Assembly: GCA_031266805.1 (NCBI GenBank)
Contig: JAISAH010000008.1
Location: forward strand, 1 to 54,201
Length of the DNA stretch: 54,201 nt
From: Gracilibacteraceae bacterium
Lineage (GTDB): Bacteria; Bacillota; Desulfitobacteriia; Desulfitobacteriales; Syntrophobotulaceae
Direction: 5' to 3'
Part shown: positions 1 to 6,722 of the stretch, piece after piece
Position numbering within the stretch: position 1 is the stretch's first letter
How the letters are laid out: each line of letters opens with the position of its first letter
Made by a program: the position numbers and the translations under genes
Notes under the pieces: generated by a model
Databases searched by the model: none
What the model was told of the DNA's origin: nothing
The model's input: the letters and a program-made list of their open reading frames with translations, nothing else

Positions 1-615
1 GGGATCTGCCGGAGAATTCAAGAAGCATCTGTTTGCCTGCGCTGTCAGAAACGGTTACGGCGAATACAAGGAAACGGTTCTTTTGAGCGATGGCGCGACA
101 TGGATCCGCAACATGAAAGACGAGTTGTTTCCTGACGCGCAGCAGATATTGGATTATTACCATCTATGCGAAAATGTGAGCAATTATGCGAAACAAATAT
201 TCAAAATGGATGAAAAACTCTATAAACCATGGTCAGAGCAAGAACAAGTATGCGCGGCGCTCAAAGCCGGTGAATACCAAAAAGTTCTGGCTGATATCGG
301 CAAGCCGAGCGGAAAGAAAGAAGAAAACAGCCCGAATTTATACGGTTATATAGCATAGCAAACAACGCGAACAACATCGACTACCCGGCGTACATCGCTA
401 AAGGGTATTTTATCGGCAGCGAGGCGATCGAAAGCGGAAACAAGACCGTGCTGCAGCAGAGACTCAGGCAGGCCGGCATGCGGTGGAATATTGAGAGCGC
501 CCAGCCAGTGTTGACCCTTAAAGCGAAAGCGGAAAGCGATTTGTGGGAAAAGGATGTGGTCATACCTTTTGTTGACGCCTATATAGGCGGATTAAGTGCT
601 GCCTACGATTTGTAA
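1..615 (+). pseudogene. Transposase remnant, ISKra4-like, frameshifted and cut by the window edge
   Basis: The reading frame is open from base 2 and stops at 358. It encodes a DGATWI motif and an 'ILDYYHLCENV' stretch typical of DDE transposases of the ISKra4/ISLre2 kind. Homology then resumes in another frame from about 361 to the TAA at 613, with 'GSEAIESGNKTVLQQRL' and 'AGMRW', the C-terminal signature I associate with ISKra4. One or more indels near 340-360 therefore break the gene. The 5' end lies outside the window. It should be inactive unless a programmed frameshift operates, and I see no slippery heptamer. Family assignment is from motif memory; ISLre2 (UPF0236) is the alternative. 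Confidence 0.75.
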
Positions 616-639
616 CTGCACCCTTGGACAACTTTTCTA

Positions 640-668
640 TTGACTTTCACTCCGGTATATCTTAAAAT
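640..668 (+). promoter_or_regulatory. Promoter of the RhuM gene
   Basis: TTGACT (640-645) and TAAAAT (663-668) are separated by 17 bases, a near-consensus sigma-A promoter about 40 bases before the RhuM start. It lies between the broken transposase and the gene, so the gene has its own transcription start. Confidence 0.7.
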
Positions 669-708
669 ATAAAAACCGCGATTGTCGCGGAGATTGAGGG
701 GGTGCAGC

Positions 709-1719
709 ATGAACAATGCAGAAAGCCAAATGATTATATTCACGACAGAAGATGAAAATGTGTCTGTTGACGTACGGTTTAACGAGGAAACCGTTTGGCT
801 GACGCAGCAGCAGATAGCGGAATTGTTCGATACTGCGCGGTCAAATGTCGTTGAGCATATCAAACATATATACGAAGACGGAGAACTAAAAGTCGAGGCA
901 ACCTGTCGGGATTTCCGACAGGTTCGAGAAGAAGGAAATCGTCAAGTAACGCGAACGCTGCCATATTATAACTTGGATATGATTATTTCGGTTGGCTATC
1001 GCGTGAACTCGAAGAGAGCCACACAGTTTCGCCAATGGGCGACGAAGCGCCTTAACGAGTATATCCGCAAGGGCTTCACGCTTGACGACGAGCGGCTGAA
1101 AAACGGTGGCGGGCGCTATTTCCGCGAGCTTTTACAACGCATCCGCGACATTCGGAGCAGCGAGCGCAACCTCTACCAGCAAGTTACGGACATCTATGCC
1201 ACGGCGGTTGATTATGATCCGAAAGCCGCTATGACGCGGGAGTTTTTCGCCACGGTCCAGAACAAAATGCACTACGCCGCGCATAAACACACCGCCGCCG
1301 AGGTTATCTATGAGCGCGTGGACAGTGAAAAGCCTATGGTCGGTATGACCAATTTCAAAGGCGATTACATCACCAAGAGCGATGTGAGAGTCGCGAAAAA
1401 CTATCTTACCGAACGTGAACTTACTGTGCTGAATCTGCTTGTGTCGCAATTCCTCGACTTTGCCGAATTGCAGGCGTTGGAGGAACGCGCTATGACGATG
1501 GCGGAATGGATAACGGAACTTGACCGCCAGATTTTGGGCAATTACCGTGAACTGTTGACAGGCAAAGGGCGCGTACCCCACAAAAAGGCGGTTGAGAAAG
1601 CCGAAAAGGAATTTGAATTGTACCGCGCCCGCGAAATGCGCCAACTTGAAAGCGACTTCGACAGAGCGGTAAAAGAGCTTGCGCAGAAAGACAAAAGAGA
1701 CAAGGATGCTATTGGTTGA
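709..1719 (+). CDS. rhuM: RhuM family protein (virulence RhuM/Fic-associated type)
   Basis: The product has 336 residues and matches the RhuM family. It has an N-terminal DNA-binding-like segment ('VWLTQQQIAELFDTARSNV'), the family core ('YYNLDMIISVGYRVNS', 'RATQFRQWATKRL'), and a charged C-terminal helical tail ('ESDFDRAVKELAQK'). The molecular role of RhuM is not firmly known. The family is common in genomic islands, often beside restriction or toxin-antitoxin genes. The start is the ATG at 709, preceded by a GAGGGGG ribosome site; an in-frame TTG at 682 lacks one. A consensus promoter lies at 640-668. A diverged, N-terminally truncated paralogue sits behind recJ at 44639. The neighbouring transposase remnant suggests acquisition by transfer. 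Confidence 0.85.
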   Translation: MNNAESQMIIFTTEDENVSVDVRFNEETVWLTQQQIAELFDTARSNVVEHIKHIYEDGELKVEATCRDFRQVREEGNRQVTRTLPYYNLDMIISVGYRVNSKRATQFRQWATKRLNEYIRKGFTLDDERLKNGGGRYFRELLQRIRDIRSSERNLYQQVTDIYATAVDYDPKAAMTREFFATVQNKMHYAAHKHTAAEVIYERVDSEKPMVGMTNFKGDYITKSDVRVAKNYLTERELTVLNLLVSQFLDFAELQALEERAMTMAEWITELDRQILGNYRELLTGKGRVPHKKAVEKAEKEFELYRAREMRQLESDFDRAVKELAQKDKRDKDAIG

Positions 1720-1766
1720 TGTGCCGTCCAGCCCTGCCTCAAAATTTGCAATCAGAACATATATTT

Positions 1767-1844
1767 TGGTCGGAGCGACAAGACTTGAACTTGCGGCCTC
1801 TACCACCCCAAGGTAGCGCTCTAGCCAAACTGAGCTACGCCCCG
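1767..1844 (-). tRNA. tRNA-Pro (anticodon GGG)
   Basis: The reverse strand folds as a full cloverleaf. The acceptor stem CGGGGCG pairs with CGCTCCG, with discriminator A and an encoded CCA. The D arm is TAGCTCAGTTTGGCTAGAGC. The anticodon stem CTACC/GGTAG encloses the loop TTGGGGT, which puts GGG at 34-36. The T arm contains GTTCAAGTC. It reads proline CCC/CCU codons. Confidence 0.95.
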
Positions 1845-1855
1845 ACACTTCTATA

Positions 1856-1884
1856 AAGTTACCACATTATCACCAAAAAATCAA
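1856..1884 (-). promoter_or_regulatory. Promoter of tRNA-Pro
   Basis: On the minus strand TTGATT (1884-1879) and TAACTT (1861-1856) are spaced by 17 bases and end 11 bases before the tRNA 5' end. It lies between the lipase-like gene and the tRNA and would transcribe the tRNA alone. Confidence 0.5.
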
Positions 1885-1903
1885 GACGCTTGAAAAAGTT
1901 TCG

Positions 1904-3484
1904 TCACAGCTCGCGCGAGGCGACGCGGCCGGGCGGGGCGGGCGCGTTCGGGGTTCGGCTTTCGCTTTGCCCCGAGCGTTCTTTGGCCCACTCTACCCGT
2001 TCCGCGAAACTCATGGCCGCGAACGGCTTTGCCGCGCGCGGGCCGTCCGGCGTCCGCGCTTCTTTTGCCGGGGCCTGCTCCGCCTGGGTCGTCTCTGTCT
2101 GGGCCTGCCCTGTCTGCGTTTGCGCTTGCGCTTTCGCCATCTCCGTTTCCGCCATCTCCGCCCTCGGCAGGCGGGCGATTTCCGCCGCCGCGGCTTCCGT
2201 CAGCGCTGTTCCTAATTGCTCCGCGCCCGCCAGTTCCGGCGACTGGCGGCCCATTTCCTTGATCTCCGCGCCGAGTTTGCCCGCCTCGGTGATCAGTTCG
2301 CCGGTCCGCGTCATCACGCCCGCGACCAGAGCGGCGACGGCCCGAGCCGCTTTTTGCGCCACCTCCAGCATCAAGGCGGACAGAGAGTCGAGCAGCCCGG
2401 CGGAAAGGCTGAAGACGAACAGATTCAGGCCGGCCGTAAATCTGGCCGGATCAACTTTTTGCCCGCCCAAAGGCGCCTCGCGGCGGGCGAACTGCGCCGC
2501 CCACATCACGCTTTCGGTGATGAGGGCGCGGGCCGGGGGCGGAAAATTCATGACCGCGTCCGAGATATTCTCCAGCACTTTGACCAGCGCGCCCTTCTCC
2601 GTGACGGCGGTGAGGCGCCCCGCCTCGGTCACATAAGAATCCGGCACGTGCAAGCTCCTCAGGCTGGGGCCGAAACCGGCGTCCATCTTGAGGTAAACGG
2701 TGTTCTCCGGCGGGATGAGCGCGCTTGGGAGACGGCGGCCTTCGTGGACACACGATCCCATATTATGGTAAAAAGGGTGGACGAAGTCATTTTCCCCGCA
2801 GACGGAGGCGAGTTTTTCCGTGCGGATCTTGTCAAAATTTTCCGCGCCCAGCGCGTCGATCATGTGCCCCATCGCCTCCGGGCTCATGCCCTGCCCGTCC
2901 ATGGAAATACCCGCGCGAACGATGTCCTGATGCTCGGTCATCATCGCGATAAACTGCGCCTTATTGCCGCCCTTGGAATGACCGGTCACGATCACCCCCG
3001 GCTCTTGTCCGCTCAGTTCGCGCATCTTGGCCGCCGCGCCCTCAATATAGAAGTCGAAAAAGGCCAGAGCCTCCTCCTGCTGCGGGGAAAACGGCATAAG
3101 CCCCCCGCCCGCCAGCGCGTTATCCAGCCATTCCCCGCCGCCCGTTCCGCGAAAAGCGGTATAAACAGTCCCCGTGCGCAAGTCGCCGTAAAAACCGGCT
3201 TTCAAGCCGCCGGACGGGAACGGTTCGCCAGTGCGGGGATCGGTCAGTTTGACGCTTTCGCCCAGCAGCATGATATTGGCGAAATCCGGGTTAGCGGCGC
3301 AGGCGGCGAGAAGTTTCGCGTGCATCCGCTCCTGCTCGGGAGTGAACGTAGCGAAATAGTCGTTCTCACCTAAAATCTTCTCCATAGTCAAATTTTGCCC
3401 TATGTTGATTTTTGGTTCTAAGTCCAGATACTGAAAAATATTCAGCAAAGCGGCGATATCGCTTCCTTCCGGCGGACTGTTCAT
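1904..3484 (-). CDS. Mbeg1-like (DUF2974) alpha/beta-hydrolase-fold protein
   Basis: The 526-residue product has a lipase-like core. 'TVYTAFRGTGGGEWLDN' around residue 112 resembles the oxyanion region of class-3 lipases. The nucleophile elbow 'VTGHSKGGNKAQ' has Ser170. A 'FDKIRTEKLASVCGENDFVHP' stretch supplies a plausible acid residue. These features fit DUF2974/Mbeg1-like proteins. The last ~150 residues form a long Ala/Glu/Gln-rich helical tail without recognised domain. No signal peptide is visible. The ATG at 3484 overlaps the TGA of the upstream gene (ATGA), with GGAGG 11 bases before it, so the two are translationally coupled. The substrate is unknown. An alternative in-frame ATG lies at 3502. 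Confidence 0.7.
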   Translation of the reverse strand: MNSPPEGSDIAALLNIFQYLDLEPKINIGQNLTMEKILGENDYFATFTPEQERMHAKLLAACAANPDFANIMLLGESVKLTDPRTGEPFPSGGLKAGFYGDLRTGTVYTAFRGTGGGEWLDNALAGGGLMPFSPQQEEALAFFDFYIEGAAAKMRELSGQEPGVIVTGHSKGGNKAQFIAMMTEHQDIVRAGISMDGQGMSPEAMGHMIDALGAENFDKIRTEKLASVCGENDFVHPFYHNMGSCVHEGRRLPSALIPPENTVYLKMDAGFGPSLRSLHVPDSYVTEAGRLTAVTEKGALVKVLENISDAVMNFPPPARALITESVMWAAQFARREAPLGGQKVDPARFTAGLNLFVFSLSAGLLDSLSALMLEVAQKAARAVAALVAGVMTRTGELITEAGKLGAEIKEMGRQSPELAGAEQLGTALTEAAAAEIARLPRAEMAETEMAKAQAQTQTGQAQTETTQAEQAPAKEARTPDGPRAAKPFAAMSFAERVEWAKERSGQSESRTPNAPAPPGRVASREL

Positions 3485-4155
3485 TTTTGACCGCGCCTCC
3501 AAACGCTATTCGCAAAACGCAAATGTTCGTCCGTCCAGTCTATATGACTCAATTCCGGGTATCTGAACTTGAAAAAACCGCGGCAAAGCATACACGGTTT
3601 AGCCGGATCGGCATAATCATTATAATTTTTCGCTGTGACTTCGGGAAAAACCGCCGGGTCGATATAGGTGACGCTAAATCCTAAATTGAAGCGCTCGGCG
3701 CGCAACACCTCGGCAAAGCCCTCCAGATCCTCCTCTTTGCGCTCTGGCGAGTTTCGGGTAATAATCTCAGCGCGCGACTTTGTTCCTGGATTGGACAAAA
3801 AAGCCCGCCCGTCCGTCGAGCGCATATCAAGAAACACTCTAACCATCCCCGTTTCACAAACTACCAGACAGTCCCCGTACACCTGAACCGCTGCGCGCCG
3901 CACTTCCTCCTCTATTTCCTCCCGCAGCAGCAGGCCCAGATAGTTATCCACCAGATCGCCGGTATTTTTATCCCGCAAGACCAGCACCAACTGCCCGGGC
4001 AGTTTGACCGCCCGCAGCCAGATTTCCGTTTCGCCGGACAAATAGCTCTCCGTGTCGGAATTGCGGTATGTGAAGGTGTCCTCATACTTTTCCTCCATGT
4101 ACCGGATGATATCCTCAATTGTTCGATTCTTTTGCAAAAAGCGCGGCTTCCGCAT
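3481..4155 (-). CDS. Unrecognised protein coupled to the lipase-like gene
   Basis: The 224-residue product is soluble and acidic, with no signal peptide, and I do not recognise it. It begins with a helical segment ('TIEDIIRYMEEKYEDTFTY'), continues with alternating beta-like stretches ('GQLVLVLRDKNTGDLVDNY', 'CLVVCETGMVRVFLDM'), and has a Cys pair ('KPCMLCRGFFKF') near residue 195. The start is the ATG at 4155, preceded by AAAGGAAG; longer in-frame starts would run into a repeat and are rejected. Its stop overlaps the start of the DUF2974 protein, so the two probably work together, for example as partner, inhibitor or regulator. That is inference from gene order only. Confidence 0.6.
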   Translation of the reverse strand: MRKPRFLQKNRTIEDIIRYMEEKYEDTFTYRNSDTESYLSGETEIWLRAVKLPGQLVLVLRDKNTGDLVDNYLGLLLREEIEEEVRRAAVQVYGDCLVVCETGMVRVFLDMRSTDGRAFLSNPGTKSRAEIITRNSPERKEEDLEGFAEVLRAERFNLGFSVTYIDPAVFPEVTAKNYNDYADPAKPCMLCRGFFKFRYPELSHIDWTDEHLRFANSVWRRGQK

Positions 4156-4240
4156 ATCGCCACTTCCTTTCATTTTCTTACATAATATAATGCCTTGCGG
4201 GGAAACCCCTCCGGCAACCCCTCCGCCCTGTATGGGGGCA

Positions 4241-4259
4241 CCTCCCCTTGCAGGGGAGG
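4241..4259. repeat. Short palindrome in the gap before the 4155 gene
   Basis: CCTCCCCT/AGGGGAGG arms (8 bp) around a 3-base loop, embedded in a C/G-homopolymer-rich stretch from about 4199 to 4270. The rest of the 4156-4429 gap is AT-rich and holds only the palindrome at 4395. No gene is seen there. Confidence 0.5.
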
Positions 4260-4394
4260 CAGGGGGGCAATGGGACATTGATTCTGGGGACAGGGCCACT
4301 TATAGTTTCGACGCCTTGCCGCCAATTCCTTCCATATTTTTCAGGGAAATAAAAATTTTACTATATATGTAATATATGCCTGGTAATTCTTGCT

Positions 4395-4415
4395 ATTCCG
4401 GGGTAAGCCCGGAAT
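4395..4415. repeat. REP-like palindrome (copy 1)
   Basis: ATTCCGGG/CCCGGAAT arms around a 5-base spacer, one of the dispersed attccggc-type palindromes of this window. It lies 15 bases beyond the premature stop of the HEPN gene. Confidence 0.65.
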
Positions 4416-4429
4416 AACAAAATATGTTC

Positions 4430-4549
4430 TTAATGCGAATGAAAGCAAACTGCGTTTATTTTTCGAGAGCCGTGTTCCGCGAGAATTTTAGCTGAATCCA
4501 AATCATCTTCGGCAAATTCAAACCAACGCAACGTGTGGAGGTCATCCAT
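4430..4549 (-). pseudogene. Truncated HEPN-domain protein (HepT-like)
   Basis: A 39-codon frame starts at the ATG at 4549 and overlaps the end of the nucleotidyltransferase gene. It encodes the beginning of a HEPN domain: 'LRWFEFAEDDLDSAKILAEH', then 'INAVCFHSH' before TAA. Intact members continue 'CFHSQQAAEK.LKA' for about 80 more residues carrying the RX4-6H ribonuclease motif. Here the sequence ends and an AT-rich stretch with a REP-like palindrome follows. In MntA-HepT pairs HepT is the RNase toxin, so loss of most of it should abolish toxicity. Deletion or palindrome insertion is the likely cause. Confidence 0.75.
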
Positions 4550-4880
4550 AGATTTTTACCCCCGTTCTCGCGATGACTTTTTCAAACGTCGCGTATTCCT
4601 TGTTGCGATTGAATTTCCCCGAATGTTTCACGATTAAATCCACCGGCATACGGAAACTGCCGCCGTACAGCAGTCCCGTTATCGCCACCTCTGTTTGCAA
4701 GGGATTTGTGTCGCTGTCCGGCACGACGACATAAATATCAAGGTCGCTGTCTTCGTGCGGCGCTCCGTTAACATATGAGCCGAACAGATAAATCGCCTCT
4801 GTGTCCGGCGCGGCGCGCAAAACCGCGTCTTTGACGGCGGTTAGTTTTGCCTGTACGTCAGGCGTTTCATACGGTTGCAT
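4542..4880 (-). CDS. mntA: MntA-like nucleotidyltransferase (antitoxin of an MNT-HEPN pair)
   Basis: The 112-residue product has the minimal nucleotidyltransferase signature GS-x10-D-x-D: 'LFGSYVNGAPHEDSDLDIYV' with Gly34, Ser35, Asp46 and Asp48, and a downstream 'PVDLIV' segment that supplies the third carboxylate. In type VII toxin-antitoxin systems such enzymes AMPylate the HEPN toxin and neutralise it. The start ATG is preceded by AGGGGTG at good spacing. The gene overlaps the truncated HEPN frame downstream, the usual operon order being variable in this family. The catalytic residues look intact although the partner is broken, so it is either an orphan or decaying. Confidence 0.8.
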   Translation of the reverse strand: MQPYETPDVQAKLTAVKDAVLRAAPDTEAIYLFGSYVNGAPHEDSDLDIYVVVPDSDTNPLQTEVAITGLLYGGSFRMPVDLIVKHSGKFNRNKEYATFEKVIARTGVKIYG

Positions 4881-5215
4881 AGTTGCACCCCTGTCTTATG
4901 ATTTTGTCTGTGCCGATATTTTCACAGCAAATGTGACAGATTCATATATGAAAGCCCGCAGTTTTACCCTGCGATGCGGAAATAATTCCCCAAGTACTGC
5001 GAATCACGCTATTATTGTAATCGTTCATAGCGAAATTGTCAATGCTGCTCGCTAGTTTTGCAGCCTAAATTATGGGAAAAAGTCGTGTGCGGTGCTCCCG
5101 CTATGCTCGCAATGACGGTTGTTTCCTCCGAAATTTTCAAAATTGTTGCCGCGGGGAAAGATTCAGCAGAAAAAAATTTCTCCGAACCTTAAAAAAAGAT
5201 TAAAATTTTTGTGTT
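4881..5215. other. Intergenic region, no gene seen
   Basis: AT-rich spacer between the divergent mntA and BMP-lipoprotein genes. Frames are short and without familiar motifs. A run near 5090-5115 (gctcccgctatgctcgcaat followed by gacgg) resembles the outer arms of dispersed repeats seen elsewhere in the window. Nothing else is supported. Confidence 0.5.
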
Positions 5216-5244
5216 TTGTGACCGCTGTGAGACTTTCTTATGAT
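5216..5244 (+). promoter_or_regulatory. Promoter of the BMP-family lipoprotein gene, with a ~110-nt leader
   Basis: TTGTGA (5216-5221) and TATGAT (5239-5244) are spaced by 17 bases. The leader from about 5251 to the start codon contains a GTGC/GCAC hairpin with a GTCAA loop and a CCTTCGCCGGAGG palindrome. I could not match it to any riboswitch class I know. Confidence 0.5.
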
Positions 5245-5365
5245 ATACTTACTGCATATAAGTGCGTCAAGCACAGGATTATCCAAGGAAGCACTGAGCG
5301 ATCCTTCGCCGGAGGGCGGCAGGACCGGGGTTTCCCTAAATTACACTAGATGGGAGAATTTGACA

Positions 5366-6430
5366 TTGAATAACGGCAGAAGTTGGGCGGGCACTGCGCG
5401 GACTATTTCGTTTTTTTTCCTGGTTCTCATCCTCGCCGCCGTGGGCTGCGGCAGCAAAGACATCTATCTGGCCGGTCAAACGCGGGTGGCGGTGGCGCTT
5501 TACGACGGCGCTATGGCCGGAGATCCATATTATGAAAACTGCGCGCAGGGCTTTGAGCGGCTGCGCGGACAAAATATCGACCCCCAATATTTTGAAAATC
5601 CTACCGGCAAACCGTTTGCGGATATTCTGGCGGCGGCGGTGGCCTCAAGGCCGGACGTGATCTGGTGCCTGGACAGCCGGGGGGCGGACGCGGCGGCGGA
5701 AGCGGCGGCGGCAAACCCGGAGATCCAGTTTATCACTTTGGAACACGCTTACGCGGAACCGGCGTCTAATCTGGCCGGTGTATATTTCGACTCGCCGGGA
5801 GCGTCTTTCCTCGCCGGTTATTTAGCCGCGGTCGCGACGGAAAACGGCGATGTCGGCATTGCCGGCGGCGCGGCTAGCGCGGCCCCGGAGGAATTCGCCT
5901 TCAAGGCCGGGGTCATTTACGCCGGGAATAGCCTGGGCAAGAGCATCCGCGTCCATTCGGCTTTCGCCGGCGACAATTATGACGCGGCGGCGGCGGAAGG
6001 GGCGGCGGCGACTTTATACGGCGAGGGCTGCGACGTTATTTTCAGTTCTTCCGGCCATACGGCGGCGGCGGCGGTCACGGCGGCGCAAAACGCGGGCCGC
6101 TCGCTGATATGCCTGAATTACGGCCAGTATACGGCGGATGCCGCGCCTGATGGGGTCGTCGCTTTTGTGGCGGAGAGCGTGGACGCGCGTGCCGACGGCA
6201 TGACGAAAATGGCGGCCGCCGGTCAGGTCGGCGGACAAAATCACTTTTTTGGCTTCCCCACTAATTCCGTGCGTCTGGAGCGGGTCGGGACCTCTTTCAG
6301 CGATCAGGAATGGGAAGCGATGAATAATGTGCTGAGCCGGATCTTAGCGGGAGATTTCCGCGCGCCGGCGGATCAGGAAGCTTTGGATGAGTTTGTCGCC
6401 GCGGCGCCATGGCGCTCGGCTGGCGGTTGA
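5366..6430 (+). CDS. BMP-family substrate-binding lipoprotein (Med/BmpA/PnrA type)
   Basis: The 354-residue product starts with a lipoprotein signal peptide ('ISFFFLVLILAAVGC', lipid-modified Cys about residue 28). The body matches the basic-membrane-protein family: 'RVAVALYDGAMAGDPYYENC', then 'PDVIWCLDSRG', 'GVYFDSPGASFLAGYLAAV', 'GDVGIAGG', and a 'DVIFSSSGHT' segment. The family binds nucleosides or other small ligands for ABC import. No ATPase or permease lies nearby, so this is an orphan binding protein, which may act as a sensor or share a transporter. TTG at 5366 is chosen because GGGAGA lies 8 bases upstream; TTG at 5360 is possible. The C-terminus is rather degenerate compared with BmpA. 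Confidence 0.75.
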   Translation: MNNGRSWAGTARTISFFFLVLILAAVGCGSKDIYLAGQTRVAVALYDGAMAGDPYYENCAQGFERLRGQNIDPQYFENPTGKPFADILAAAVASRPDVIWCLDSRGADAAAEAAAANPEIQFITLEHAYAEPASNLAGVYFDSPGASFLAGYLAAVATENGDVGIAGGAASAAPEEFAFKAGVIYAGNSLGKSIRVHSAFAGDNYDAAAAEGAAATLYGEGCDVIFSSSGHTAAAAVTAAQNAGRSLICLNYGQYTADAAPDGVVAFVAESVDARADGMTKMAAAGQVGGQNHFFGFPTNSVRLERVGTSFSDQEWEAMNNVLSRILAGDFRAPADQEALDEFVAAAPWRSAGG

Positions 6431-6559
6431 GGGGAGGACGACGACATAACGATATAGCTGCACTATTAAGGAAGCGGAAAAGAGAAAAACAGAAGAATTA
6501 GAGAGAGAAATCGAATGCGGCCAGCAATCTTGTGCCTGAAACAGCAGACAGGAGCCATA

Positions 6560-6584
6560 GATTCCGGCATAAAGCCGGAATGAC
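6560..6584. repeat. REP-like palindrome (copy 2) with a half copy at 6647-6660
   Basis: GATTCCGGC/GCCGGAAT arms around ATAAA, followed by GACGGATGG. A second, incomplete copy begins with GGATTCCGGCATAAAG at 6647 and has lost its right arm. Both lie in the 292-base gap between the BMP lipoprotein and the giant surface gene. That gap shows no other gene. Confidence 0.75.
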
Positions 6585-6722
6585 GGATGGAATGGATGCA
6601 CGGGCGTAGGCGGCGTCCTCGACGCACCGCCTGACCCTGGGAGATGGATTCCGGCATAAAGTCAGGAGGGCGGAGAGCCGCGAGAAAAACAAAGAAAGGT
6701 AATAAAGGAAGGTATAATTGCA

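Noticed and set aside
5245-5365. Riboswitch (purine, c-di-GMP, guanidine, fluoride) before the BMP gene
   Set aside because: None of the conserved core sequences of these classes could be found.
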